From: Adiantum capillus-veneris
Lineage: Eukaryota > Streptophyta > Polypodiopsida > Polypodiales > Pteridaceae
Assembly: GCA_014529385.2 (NCBI GenBank)
Contig: CM043960.1
Location: 125,343,043-125,407,042, forward strand
Direction: 5' to 3'
Length of the DNA: 64,000 bases
Part shown: positions 12,050 to 23,271 of the stretch, one piece after another
Position numbering within the stretch: the stretch's first letter is position 1
Layout: the number at the start of each line of letters is the position of its first letter
The notes under the pieces: model-generated
What the model was told of the DNA's origin: nothing
What the model saw: only the letters and a program-made list of their open reading frames with translations
Databases searched by the model: none
Program-made: the position numbers and the translations under genes

Positions 12050-12276
12050 TGTTACCATATACATGTGGTAGTGATGTGTGTGAACACACTAGGACCGCCG
12101 GGGCATTTTTTCCCTCTTTAGGAGGTTTTTTCCCCCGTGCATTGTATATACGCCCATCACTCTAGGGCTATCTATCTTTCCATTGCACACTAAGTAACAC
12201 ACTCTCTATTGTGTGCCTTGAGCTTCCTTCGTCTTCTCCAAGCTGTGTGTGTTTCTCTGCAACCCTAATTCCAACA
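12050..12276 (+). repeat. E2 5' LTR
   Basis: 227 bp, identical by eye to 17000-17226. It shares three diagnostic substitutions against the E3 LTRs (GTGTTACTTAG here versus GTATTCCTTAG in E3), so E2 and E3 arose from slightly different parents. Confidence 0.97.
12145..12150 (+). promoter_or_regulatory. E2 LTR TATA-like element
   Basis: TATATA, about 95 bp into the LTR and before the R-like GC-poor stretch. It is a plausible core promoter by position and sequence; no start site can be read from the DNA. Confidence 0.5.
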
Positions 12277-12278
12277 AT

Positions 12279-12290
12279 TGGTATCAGAGC
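12279..12290 (+). other. E2 primer binding site (initiator tRNA-Met type)
   Basis: TGGTATCAGAGC begins two bases after the LTR, the same spacing as in E3. Confidence 0.92.
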
Positions 12291-12638
12291 AGGTCACGTC
12301 CTCCCGGGCTTAGTCGCCAGCTGCTCCAGCACACGCCTGCTCACTTTCTCCGATTTCAGTGAGCTTTGGCAAGCGTTCGCAGGTCGACAAATATTTTGGG
12401 AGAGCTCAAAGACCTCGGTCTGCTCATAATTTTGATTTGGGCTCATTTCGGCCTCCGTTTCCACTACGGGCAGTACTGCACAGGCTATTTCGTCATTTTG
12501 TGCAGATTTTCTGTCAGTGCCGTTTTCTGCATAACAGGTGCCTTATAGTCTTCTACGGTTTGTGCTATATAGCACAAGTTGTTCCCGCTCCATTTCTCCT
12601 ATTTTCGGGCAGTTTTCACATCAGGTGCAGCATTTACC

Positions 12639-15600
12639 ATGGCTGACAACAACAACACAGATGTGTTCAAGATGTTTGCTGCTGAGGACAGGTTGGATGG
12701 GGACAACTACCCTATGTGGGCTTATATGATGCAACATGTTCTTGTGTCAAAAGGTGTCTGGAACATTGTGCAGGGCATTGATGTACGTCCTGGCTCTGAA
12801 GATGTAGGCGATATTGAGGATGTTGCAGGTCTTGCTGCAAGGATTGCAGCTGTTAGAGTTGTTTTGCCTACAGCAGAACAAGCTCGTTGGGATGTTAAGG
12901 ATGCGCAGGCTCATGCATTGATTGCGTTGTCTGTGAAGCGCACCATTATTCCTCACATCCGTTCAGCAAAATCTGCAAAACAGGCTTGGGATATTCTAGC
13001 AGGTCTTTATGCAAGCCGCAATGAGGCTAAAATTGCTTTGCTGCGTAAAGAGCTAGAGTCGAAGATTATGCATGAGGAAGATGATATGGACACTTTCCTT
13101 GCTAGTGTCAAGGATATCAATGAGCAACTCATTTCTGCAGGTGAAGTCATTTCTGACAGTTCCCTTGTGCAGACTGTTCTTGATGCCTTACCAGATTCCT
13201 ACCAGACTTTTGCTAGTACTTGGAGACTGATGACCCAAGGAAATCCTGAAGTTGTCAAGTTTGATGCATTATGCACATTGCTGTTGCAAGAGTCACTTTC
13301 TAGAAAAAACAGGACTAGGCAGCGTGCAGTTGAACAGGCTTTTATTGCTTCTCAAAGAAAGGGTGGTAACAGTAATGCAGCCACTTCTTATGGTTCTGCT
13401 GCGAGTGGCAAAAATTCTGTTCCTAATGCTTCTGCTGGCAGCACTTCGTCTGGCAATTCTGGTGATAAGGGCAAAAAGAAGATGCGTTGCCATTATTGTA
13501 AAGCCAATGATCACTTGATCAAGTCGTGTCCTAAGTTGAAGGCCAAAGAGGCTAAGAAGAAAGAGGGTGGTTCCACTGCAAATGCTGGTTCCACTACAAA
13601 TGCAGCCATTGTTGAGTCTTCTGTGAAAGGAGACTGTGATGCTGATGTTGATGCAGAATGGGCTTTTAGCGCAGAGTGCACTTACAATCCTGCTGTCCAT
13701 GATGCATGCTTGTCAGTTGCTGCAGATTCACATGTGTGGTATTTCGACAGTGGTGCTACAAAGCACATTACCTCACATCGTGAATTGTTTACCTCTCTCG
13801 AGTCTGTCCCTCATGGGAATTCAGTCACTTGTGCCAACAACGCCTCTTATCCAGTTCAGGGAGTTGGAAAGATTGTGCTCACTGCTGCTAATGGCAGTTC
13901 CTTCACACTTGTTGATGCACTTTATGTACCTAGGATCAAGAAGAATCTCTTGTCTGTATCCGCACTTGCTAGACTTGGACTTGTAGTCAAATTTGTGGAT
14001 GACAGATGTACAGTTCATGATCTCAGTTTTGGTGATGAAATTGTTGCATCTGGGCTTTTGTGCCGTGGGTTGTATAAGCTCACTTTGTATGACAAGTGTG
14101 GACAAAATTTTGCAAATGCTGTTGCAGATTCAAGGGCTATTTCAGATGCAAAACTTTGGCATGCACGTTTTGGTCATCTGAATTTTGCCAGTTTGCTGCG
14201 TTTGCAGAAATCTGATATGGTTGCTTCTTTGCCGCCTCTTGAAGCACCTATCAAACATGTTTGTGAAGGCTGTATTCTGGGTAAAATGCAGCGTTCTAAG
14301 TTTCCAAAGGATGGTTCAGTTAGGGCCACATGCAGGTTGCAGCTTGTGCATAGTGACGTTTGTGGGCCCATGCAAACTCCGTCCTTGGGCAATTACCTGT
14401 ACTTCGTGACTTTCATTGATGATTACTCCAGGCATGCGTGGGTATTTCCGCTTAAAGCGAAGTCCGAAGTTTTTATGTGCTTCAAACAATTTTTGGCTAT
14501 GGCTGAAAATGTCTCAAAATGTACTATGGGGACCCTCCGTTCCGATCGGGGGGGGAGTATATGTCTCATGAATTTAATGCATTTCTGGCTAGTCGTGGGA
14601 TAAAACACCAATGTACAGTGCCTTATACACCTCAGCAAAATGGTGTTGCTGAGAGGAAAAACAGGTCACTAACGGAAATGGCACGATGTATGGTCAAAAG
14701 TCAAGCTTTGCCGCATTCTTTTTGGCTTGAGGCCATCATGTGTGCCACTTATGTACTTAACAGGTGTCCTACGAAAGCTTTGCAGTCTATTACTCCATAT
14801 GAAGCATGGCATGATAGAAAACCTTCTATTGAGCACATGCGTGTTTTTGGCTGTTTGGCATATGCTTTGGTGCCACAAGTGCAGCGCAGAAAATTGGATG
14901 ATAAGGCTGTCAAATGTATTTTTGTTGGTTATAGTGCTGAAAGCAAAGGTTACAGGTTGTATCATCCGCAAACAAAACGTATTTTGGTTTCACGGGATGT
15001 AGTGTTTGTGGAAGATTCTGTTCAACCCTTGCTGTCATGTACTAGAGACAGTAATGTAAGCTCACAGGACATTTATGACACTTTGTTGCCTCTTTTCAGT
15101 GGTGGAAATACGAATGTAAGTTCCAATGAGGCAAATGTACAGCCTATGGGGGTTTCTGAAAATGTTTTAGAACAGCCTATTACTGATGCAGATGTACATG
15201 ATGTACTTGATGAGGAAAGGGCTGAAAATGAGCAGGCTAGAGGTATGCCAAAATGGCTGGTGCACACTTTGCGTGACAGTAAATTGGATGCACCTTTATC
15301 TAGTCGTACTCGTTCAGGCTCTCGCCATGCATCTTATGCATCGGATTGTTATGCTTTGGCTGTGTCTAGTTTACATGATGTTGAGGAGCCTCTGTCTTTT
15401 GATGAAGCACAGAATTCAGAAAATTGGATTGCTGCCATGAAATCAGAATATGATGCACTTATAGAGAATGACACATGGACTTTATGTGATTTGCCTCCTG
15501 GCAAAAAGGCCATTGGTACCAAGTGGGTTTACAAGTTGAAACGCAAGCCGGATGGTGAGATCGATCGCCATAAGGCTCGACTTGTTGCAAAGGGTTATGC

Positions 15601-16924
15601 ACAACAAAAAGGCATAGATTATGAAGAGACTTTTGCTCCCACTTGTCGTATGACTACTGTGCGTTTTCTATGTGCATTGGCAGCTCATTTTGGTTGGGAT
15701 GTACATCAATCAGACATTGTTACTGCTTTCTTGAATGGTGACATATTTGAGGAAGTTTATGTAACGCAGCCTCGCGGTTTTGTCATAAAAGGACAAGAGG
15801 ACAAAGTGTGCAAATGTAAGAAGGCTTTGTATGGGTTGAAGCAATCTCCTCGTGCTTGGTATGAGAAAGCTGACACTCATTTGGTTAAACGAGGCTTTCG
15901 TAACAGTCCAACAGAAAGCACATTGTATGTAAAGCGTGAGGATGATGTATTTCTCATTGTGGTTCTTTATGTTGATGATTTGCTGATCACTGGACCAAAT
16001 GAGAGACATATTGCTGAATTTAAGGCTGATTTGAATGCTACTTTCAAGATGAAAGATTTGGGGCTGTTGCATCATTACTTGGGTATACAGTTTAAGCAGT
16101 GTGATGGTGGTATTGCCTTGTGTCAGAAAAGTTACATAGAGACATTGCTATGTAAGTTTGGACTTGAGGATTGCAAACCTATTGCCACTCCCATGGAAAC
16201 AGGTTTGAAGTTGAGTCTACATGATGCTGGCGATCCTGCTGATGTCACTCTTTACCAAACTGCTGTTGGCTGCCTCATTTATGTATGCAACACGAGGCCA
16301 GATATTCAGTTTGCAGTCTCGCAGGTCAGCAGATTTATGCATAGCCCAGGGTCTAAGCATTGGCAGGCTGTCAAGAGGATTTTCCGCTACCTTAGTGGCA
16401 CTTTACATCTTGGCTTGTTTTATCCCAAGGGGGGATCATTGCCGCCAGACTTACATGCTTTTTCGGACTCAGATTGGGCTGGTTGTTTTGACACGCGAGT
16501 GTCCACAAGTGGTTTTTGTTTCATGCTTGGCAGTTCATGTATATCATGGTTGAGCAAGAAGCAACCTACTGTGGCCACTTCGAGTTGTGAGGCTGAGTAC
16601 AGGGCAGTCTTCACAGCTACGGTTGAGTGTGTATGGCTCAGACGCCTTATGGCTGACTTGGGTGTTGGACAGGACACTGCCAACACTATCTACACTGACA
16701 GTCAGAGCGCATTGGCAGTTGCGAGGAACCCAGTTTTTCATGCTCGCACAAAGCACATTGAGGTGCATTACCACTATGTCAGGGAGAGGCTCTCAGCAGG
16801 AGAGATCAGCTTGGCTTATGTGCCAACACAGGACAACCTTGCAGATCTTTTCACAAAGGCATTGTCTCGTGAGAAGCTTGAAGCTTTCCGCAAAGCTTTG
16901 GGCTTACTCCCCTTTGTGGACTGA
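12639..16924 (+). pseudogene. E2 copia Gag-Pol polyprotein gene with one frameshift
   Basis: The start is ATG 12639 in an ACCATGG context, giving MADNNNTDVF. Gag with a CCHC knuckle (CHYCKANDHLIKSC), protease DSG, HHCC and the first integrase aspartate are read up to about 14550. There a run of eight G replaces the GA-plus-seven-G of E3, a one-base loss right at the second catalytic Asp block (RSDRGG). The frame then drifts and ends at 14603. From about 14555 the rest of integrase, RT (YVDD) and RNase H continue in another frame to TGA 16922-16924. Identical LTRs mean the lesion is recent, or is a homopolymer sequencing error. Confidence 0.92.
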
Positions 16925-16989
16925 TCCTGTCCTCAGGGCATGGCACTTCCCTTTACTCATGTGCCAGCTCTCGTTCACCGCATCACTCC

Positions 16990-16999
16990 AGGGGGGATT
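16990..16999 (+). other. E2 polypurine tract
   Basis: AGGGGGGATT directly 5' of the 3' LTR. Confidence 0.85.
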
Positions 17000-17226
17000 T
17001 GTTACCATATACATGTGGTAGTGATGTGTGTGAACACACTAGGACCGCCGGGGCATTTTTTCCCTCTTTAGGAGGTTTTTTCCCCCGTGCATTGTATATA
17101 CGCCCATCACTCTAGGGCTATCTATCTTTCCATTGCACACTAAGTAACACACTCTCTATTGTGTGCCTTGAGCTTCCTTCGTCTTCTCCAAGCTGTGTGT
17201 GTTTCTCTGCAACCCTAATTCCAACA
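17000..17226 (+). repeat. E2 3' LTR
   Basis: 227 bp, identical by eye to the 5' LTR, followed by the gtcaa target duplication at 17227-17231. Confidence 0.97.
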
Positions 17227-17231
17227 GTCAA

Positions 17232-18606
17232 GTTGCAACGGTGGTAAGGTACTCTCCCAGGATCGAACTTGAAGTGGTTCATCAGGTGATTCTTGAACAC
17301 TGGGAGGTGTGGATTCTTTTGTAGCTTCATTGAGGTCCACTACTATAGATGGAGGCTGTGTAGAAGCTTTTACCTCTATGGATGTATTACATGAGGAGCT
17401 AGAATCTTCATGGGACTCCCCCCTTCCTGAGCTAGGTGGAACAAATCGTTCTTTCTTTGGTACCCAAACTAACTCGGGAGCGGGTGTGTAGCATTCTGTG
17501 ATTTTTTCCTTTCCACGATCATTGATTCGTTTTGGAGCTACGGGATTAGGCTCACTTGGGTCAGGTGTTAGGTAAGAGCACAATCTACGTTTTGGCACCC
17601 AGATTTGATCATTTCCTTGATAGTAGCCTTGGGCTTCCAATAGTCGTTTAGGGATCCATCGCAACATTTTCTTACTTTTCTTGGAGCGAGTGGTACGGTT
17701 CTTACTAGGTTTCCATTTTTTTGCATCAACCATGCTCACTACAGAGGTTTTAGGGACCCACTTGTATGTTTTCTCTGTTATATTAGGATGGTTCTTGTCA
17801 GAAGCGATATGCATTGCTTGTAGCATATTTAAGGGTATAGGCATTTCATCCCCCTCAGGTGTTACCCAGGTCGTCCCCCTATTTCCCCAAGTGTCTATGG
17901 TTGATGCTAGGTGGACCCAATCCACATTGTCTGATTCCGTCATACCCGGTAACACATCCATGTAAGGAGAATCTTGGCCAATGTATGTATCCTTCTTACA
18001 AGTGTAACAATATTGTAGTGGGGCCGAGTGAACCGTGGTGTCAGAGCGATGATCAATAATGGTTTTACTCCCTAAGGGGTGTACCTTACCAGTCACCAAA
18101 TCCACTCTAAGGACAGAGTCTTGGAATTGCAAATAGACATGATTTTTAGACCAATCGTGAACCATTTGTGCTTCCCTCATGAATGGTCGTCCTAAAATCA
18201 TTTCATATGACATAAGGTGTTTAGAGAAATCCATTACAATGAACGTATGTCGTACCTTGTGTCCTAGAACTTTGATCTTAAGATCCTTGAGCATCCCCAT
18301 AGGTTTGGCTATGGTACCATTTGCCATCTTTACCACAATGTTAGTAACACTGAGGCGGGGTTTTCCCATGGATTCCCAACAATCTTTTGTAACGATGCTA
18401 ACTCCCGCACCACCATCAAGAATTCCCTTTATAGTTAATCCCTTGGTAGTGATGGGTAGGGTCGCATTAGACTCGTCGCCTTCAAAATACTGCCCTAATT
18501 CGTTAATGGGTACCTCGATCACAGACTCGTGTCCATCTAAGTCAAGTGATTGCACATGATTTTCCTCATCAATCATAATCGAGTCAGGCCTATTTGGTTG
18601 CGCAAA
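17232..18606 (-). pseudogene. E4 retropepsin and Trp-rich tail
   Basis: Minus-strand frame (first ATG 18576) that is cut by E2 at 17231. Counting from that ATG, a retropepsin-like domain spans about residues 25-150. It has ILDGGAGVSIV at 52-62, where DGG replaces the usual D-[ST]-G, and YEMILGRPFM near 124-133, the flap/ILG motif. Retropepsins cleave Gag in the particle. The Ser/Thr to Gly change next to the aspartate is unusual, and activity is uncertain. Beyond it come four W-[VI]-P-K motifs near 273, 306, 326 and 372 and an EAQGYYQGN block. No RT follows. It is in the same frame as the Gag segments upstream, separated by TAG 18607-18609. Confidence 0.8.
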
Positions 18607-19044
18607 CTACGGTAATCCCGTTCGTAGCTCTCCGTTAAGGAATGCTCGAAGTGCAAGGAATAACTCAGGATCTCCATACAGCTTTGCTATGATCGTGGTT
18701 CGGACCTCAGAAAACATGAAGTCCACTAGTTTGGCAACATTCATTGGCGTTTTGCACGGTGTAGGTCCTTGACTAGGAACTGGTGAGGATGGAATCTCAT
18801 ATTCCTCAATGGGATCAGGTATTCCTTCGTTAAACATCCTTTCCAACAAGAAGGGTGTATGCTCACTTTCTGATGTCCTGTCCTCACTCCCTTCTTGGAT
18901 GATACTAGATATGGCTAACGGTCTATGGTTCATGTGGGGTGGATGAACTTGCGTGGGAAACACTGTGTCATGAATTTTGATATGCATGGGTTCTGGTTCT
19001 AGTTTCCTTTGAGTCTCCTCCACTAAACCTCTTAGATGTTTCAC
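18607..19044 (-). pseudogene. E4 Gag-protease linker segment
   Basis: A 145-codon stretch between in-frame TAGs at 19045-19047 and 18607-18609, same phase as the flanking Gag and protease frames. It begins at a GTG only because a stop precedes it, so this is not a real start. It has no domain I recognise; it is acidic and Pro-rich (SSPVPSQGPTP). Confidence 0.6.
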
Positions 19045-19113
19045 CTACTTAATCTCGTCTACTGGGTTTGGGTACGTCCCAATCTTCTTTTTACGATTCT
19101 TCCCTTTTTGCCC

Positions 19114-20991
19114 CTACGGTTTATCTTGGGGGTCTTGGATTGGATTTGGAAACACTTGTGGTGTTTTCAGAGGCTCTTTATGGTTTTCTCTTATTCGGTT
19201 TTCATTTGGTTCCATGTTACGGTTTTCTTTGTCGGTCTTTCCCTTTGTGGTATTGGTTCTAGTCTCCATTGTCTCGACTGAATCTGAATCATCCTCGAGG
19301 TCATTCATATACACGGGGTCATCTCCTGTTCCTATGTTTGTTTTGGAACTTGGCTTTGAATTTTCCATATTCTGCGACTTCTTCCTTCGTGTCTTCTTTT
19401 TCTTTGCTTGGATAACTGACGCGGTATCTCTCTCTTCGAGGATATGGCTTGGCCCTTGAAGCATGGACCGTGTAATCGCATAAGCGGGTGCAACGGGTGG
19501 TATTGGCGATGTCACACTAGCAATTTCGACCAAATTTAGGGGTGTGATTTTAGGCGCCTTTGGGTTATAGGGACATTGGGAAATCAAGTGATCTATGCCA
19601 CAACGATTACATGTGAGTATTGGCATTGCAGACGTGCTCCCTTGATTCACTTGCATCTGTGCAGCATTCTTTCGCAGCCTAATAGGGCACTCCGCTGCTC
19701 GATGTGGTCCACCACACTCGTAGCATTGAAGAGGTGGCCTCCTAGCCTGGGTGTTGATATTTTGACCTCTGGATGCGAGAGCAGCAGCTTGATAAACCGG
19801 CTTGACTTGTCCCCAACAATCTTCCATGTAGTATATAGGACACTCTTCCAATGTATCAAGTCCGTAGGCAATACTAGTGTCTATTTCCTCCTCACTGCCA
19901 TCTGCATAAGCATTTGATGGCTCGCAACCCACTTGGTTCATAGGGGCGACTCTTGGATGCGGAGGCTGCGGTCCTAGCACAGGAGGTGGTAGCGGTGTAG
20001 CTTGTACAACATTTTGAGGTCTAGGGATCATGTGTTGCGGTAGTTGCTCAACAGGTGGAGTAGGCATCAATACAGGAGCTCGAGGCGCATCCGTCCAGGC
20101 TACAGGTGGTCTATTTGCCATCATACGTTTGATCATTAAACAATCCTTAGCTTGGTGACCATACCTACCACATGCGTTGCAAGTTCCATTAAATTTTACT
20201 CTAAACGTAGGGCACTCACTAGTGCTATGTGGACCTAAGCAAATGGAACACCATTGTTGCTCCCTTCTTGGATACATGTGACTATTTTGAGGGGGTCGGT
20301 TATCCTTAAGAGACTCTTGGATTGCCTTGGTGAGGTTTGTCAAGAATGTCTCAAATACCTTTGGCTCATTGGCAATGGGCTTTGCAGTCATGGGTTCATA
20401 CTCAATGGCTTGTGAGCTAGTGGATCTCGTGTCAGTAGACACCCTCATGCCTGCTATCATCAAGTTGTCCTCTAATTGGATTGCATTGGCAGTGACATCT
20501 TCCCAGGTTGTGATACCTCTAATCACTAGTCCATTATAGATTCCTTCATTCCTCAACCCTCGAATGAATCGATCAAGCAGTTGGTTATTGTTGAAGCGCT
20601 CATTTACAGGGCAGCGAGAGTTTAAGTGCTTTAGACGACTAATGAAGTCCCTTACTGACTCTCCTTCCTTACGTTCGGCCTTCTGTAGCTGAGATGCTAC
20701 ACCCCAAAGCACACCTTCTCGTATGTACTCCTTTAGAAACAACCTTCGAAGGGTAGGGTAGATTGTTTTCTCGTCCACCCTTAGGGTCCTATACCAATCT
20801 CCAGCCTTCCCACTTAATGTCAAGCTTAAGGCATTGCACTTATGTAGTTCGTTGCGTTCCCCTAAGGAATCACATACTTGTTCAAACACTTCAATGTGTT
20901 TCCTAGCATCTTCGTCCCCATTGAATTTTTGCGTGAGTTTGGCAATTTGTACTGCCTTACTTCTAGGCTCTCTATCAGATGCATGAAGCAT
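19114..20991 (-). pseudogene. E4 Gag with four zinc knuckles
   Basis: A retrotransposon gag domain (residues about 15-180, with TLSGKAGDWYRTL and a LLDRFIRGLRNEGIY block) is followed by four Cys-His knuckles. These are CSIC...H...C near 248-260, a canonical CNACGRYGHQAKDC at 271-284, CYECGGPHRAAEC near 423-435 and CNRCGIDHLISQC near 461-473. Three of them have a CX2CX3HX4C spacing, one residue shorter than the classical CX2CX4HX4C. Such knuckles bind RNA during packaging. The tail is Lys/Arg-rich (about 528-540). It lies in phase with the frame upstream (stop TGA 21007-21009) and downstream (TAG 19114-19116), so the ancestor was one long frame. Confidence 0.85.
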
Positions 20992-21006
20992 ATTTTCCGC
21001 AATAGA

Positions 21007-22305
21007 TCAACCTATGGTTTGAGCAAACGCTGCCAAGTCACCTATGTGAGGAGGTAGGGCCGGTGGAGGTACTCTTGGAATCATATGTGGGAGAGGAACG
21101 GGTACCGGTCTTGGCATATGTGTAGATGATGCAGGATATGGAACATAACCGGGCATAGGTCCACTCGGATAAGAGCTAGGGAGCGGCACTCGAGGAGCAT
21201 AAGCAAGTGGTACAATTGGAGGTGTGGGGGCCATGTGTGCATAAGGGGCTAGAGGCACATATGGTCGAGGCCCCATATTAGGTACTACGACACTAGGTAG
21301 TGGCACTGCGCTAACCGTAGATGTCGTTGGTACATTCTCTGTCAGGCTTATCCCTGGAGTGAGCACTCTATTTTCCTTGATAGAGGGCTGAGCCAAGTTA
21401 GGGAAGCTAAAGTTTTCGCTCGGAGGCTCAGATTGCATAGAGACCCCAGGTGAAATGACGTAAAATGGGTCCATGGGGCTCATTAGAGGAGTCTCCATTT
21501 GTGATAGAGTAGGCTGTTGAGCCTTGCTCGTATCCAAAAATCTCATGGGGCCAGTTGAGAGTATATTTACCCCTTGGTTTTGCCTTTCTGATTGAATAAT
21601 GCCATGGATAACATTACAGATCATTTTCTGTTGATCTTCGATGCTCGTGGCACTAGAGGTGGATTGTACAATCTCTATCCATCCTACATGGTAGGCGTGG
21701 CCAGAGTGTAGATCCGTCAACACCTCAGTGTGGAGGTCGTATGTCCAATGATCATTAATGAACAATCCTTCTAGAGTCGACGTGTTAACGGTTTCTTGTG
21801 AGGTAGAAGCAATGTTGCTCCCCGTGGTTTTACTTGTCACCAACGGTACTCTAGAGGGAACTTCTGAAGAAGGCAGCTCAACAGGGCCTTCTTGGTAAGA
21901 AGTTGGTAGGATATCCACATGGACACTCTTTGGGGGTGTGGGGTCCACGTGCGATGTGAAAGGAGATTCCACTTCCCCACCCCCTTCGTGTGCTTCATTT
22001 GCATCAGGTTCCGAGCGAGTAGCTCTACCTAATGTTTCCATGAAACGGCTAAACATACTAGTACTAGGCTGTGGAGCTTCGGGAGGTGCATGGCCTTCTG
22101 TCTCAGTGTTTTGGGTAGGGTATGCTTCCATGATTTCTGAGTCGGAGGAGGAATCACTAGCGGCTATTTTAGGGTCTTGGGTGGTGCTACCTTGTGTCCC
22201 CGCTGAGGGTCTAGAGCTTATCGTGGATGGGTAATGGGTGTCCGTATGAACAGAGGCACCTTCAATATGCTCGTGTTCTAGCACCCGCCCAGAGCGTAAG
22301 TGCAT
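21007..22305 (-). pseudogene. E4 N-terminal Pro-rich Gag extension
   Basis: Starts at ATG 22303-22305 (MHLRSGRVL) and reads 432 residues to TGA 21007-21009. It is Ser/Thr/Pro-rich, with a strongly Pro-rich end (about residues 330-425). The next Gag frame starts 15 bases later in the same phase. The single TGA, preceded by GGT, could derive from CGA by C-to-T change. The function of the extension is unknown; LRSGR-type starts occur in plant gypsy-like Gag proteins. Confidence 0.7.
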
Positions 22306-23249
22306 GTGCTTTTGATACCCTAAGGTGTCAAAAAGCTGCTCTAGGAGGCCTTGTGACTAGTTTTTTGCGTGTTTTTTGTTTGTTTTTTTGCTAGATTTTT
22401 TAGAGCGTGTCGTGGAATGGGCCGTGTGATAGCTCGAAACGAGCGTATCGGTCAGAGGATCGTGCCGTGCTTTACAGCCCTCCGTTTGGTCACTCTATGC
22501 CCTCGGAATCCCTAAAACTGTCAATTTCCAGTAGGGAACTAGGCCCAAACTAGAAAGTCTAAGGGTGCAAGTGGGAAGAGAAAGGAGGAGAGTGGAGGAC
22601 TTGTCCCACATGCTCTCATTCTCTCTTGAGGGAGTAGGGTATATATATAAGAGTGAGTCTAGTATTTATCATAAGACTGAGGCCTGGGCCTGGGCTTGGG
22701 CTTGGGCTTGGGAAAATGATCCCGATCCCGATCTATCTTTTATACAAACCAACCCGTCTGTTTTAAGAGTCACGTTTTTTATTTTCAAAAAATTTAGCCG
22801 CCCGCTCGCTCGCGTTTTTTATTTCCGATTTTTTTTTTTTTTGGAGAAAAAATAAAAAACTTTTTTTTTTTTTTTTGCCTGCAGAAAATACAGAAATTGA
22901 AAACGCAGATATGCAAAAAATGCAAAAAACGCAGATATGCAGAAATTGAAAAAACGCAGATATGCAAAAAATTGAAAAACGCAGAAATGGAGAAATTGCA
23001 GAAAATTGCAGAAATTGCAGAAAAAACGCAGAAATTGCAGAAAATGCAGAAATTGAAAACGCCGAACTTGAAAATGCAGAAATTACGGAAATTGAAAAAA
23101 CGCAGACAATAGCAGAAATTGAAACTTGACAGCAAATGCAGAAAACGCAAAAAACAAAAATCTCCACACACTCCTTCCCTGCCTTTCCTATGATAGAAAT
23201 TGCACCACAAGGAAGCGTAAAGTGCTAACCGAACTTAGTGTAGGGCATA
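22306..23249 (-). other. E4 leader between PBS and gag, with short tandem repeats
   Basis: About 0.94 kb without supported coding. On the plus strand it contains (CCTGGG)/(CTTGGG) hexamer repeats at 22683-22712 and homopolymer T-runs near 22831-22877. An A-rich array built on GCAGAAATTG and GCAGATATGC phrases follows. Confidence 0.65.
22878..23150. repeat. Short degenerate tandem repeat in E4 leader
   Basis: Interspersed copies of GCAGAAATTGAAAA and CGCAGATATGCAAAAA, about 9-14 bp each and over a dozen in all. Long Lys/Gln or Phe/Cys-rich frames through it are artefacts of the repeat. Confidence 0.85.
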
Positions 23250-23267
23250 TCCCCGGCAACGGCGCCA
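23250..23267 (-). other. E4 primer binding site (tRNA-Asp type)
   Basis: TGGCGCCGTTGCCGGGGA on the minus strand, four bases inside the 5' LTR. It is complementary to the 3' end of plant tRNA-Asp (CCCCGGCAACGGCGCCA), the primer used by several plant gypsy lineages. Confidence 0.9.
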
Positions 23268-23271
23268 AAAA

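Larger units (their letters stand above)
12050..17226 (+). mobile_element. E2: young Ty1/copia element, one frameshift
   Basis: The two 227-bp LTRs (12050-12276, 17000-17226) are identical by eye, begin TGTTACCATA and end TTCCAACA, and are flanked by gtcaa (12045-12049, 17227-17231). The primer site TGGTATCAGAGC is at 12279-12290 and the polypurine tract at 16990-16999. It belongs to the same family as E3 (near-identical throughout, opposite orientation). It inserted into the coding frame of E4. The only clear defect is a one-base deletion in the integrase coding region. Confidence 0.97.

Noticed and set aside
12747-16774. Many 60-135-codon frames in other phases and antisense in E2, mirrored in E3 (31569-35844)
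   Set aside because: Shadows of the Gag-Pol frame; identical sets occur in both copies.
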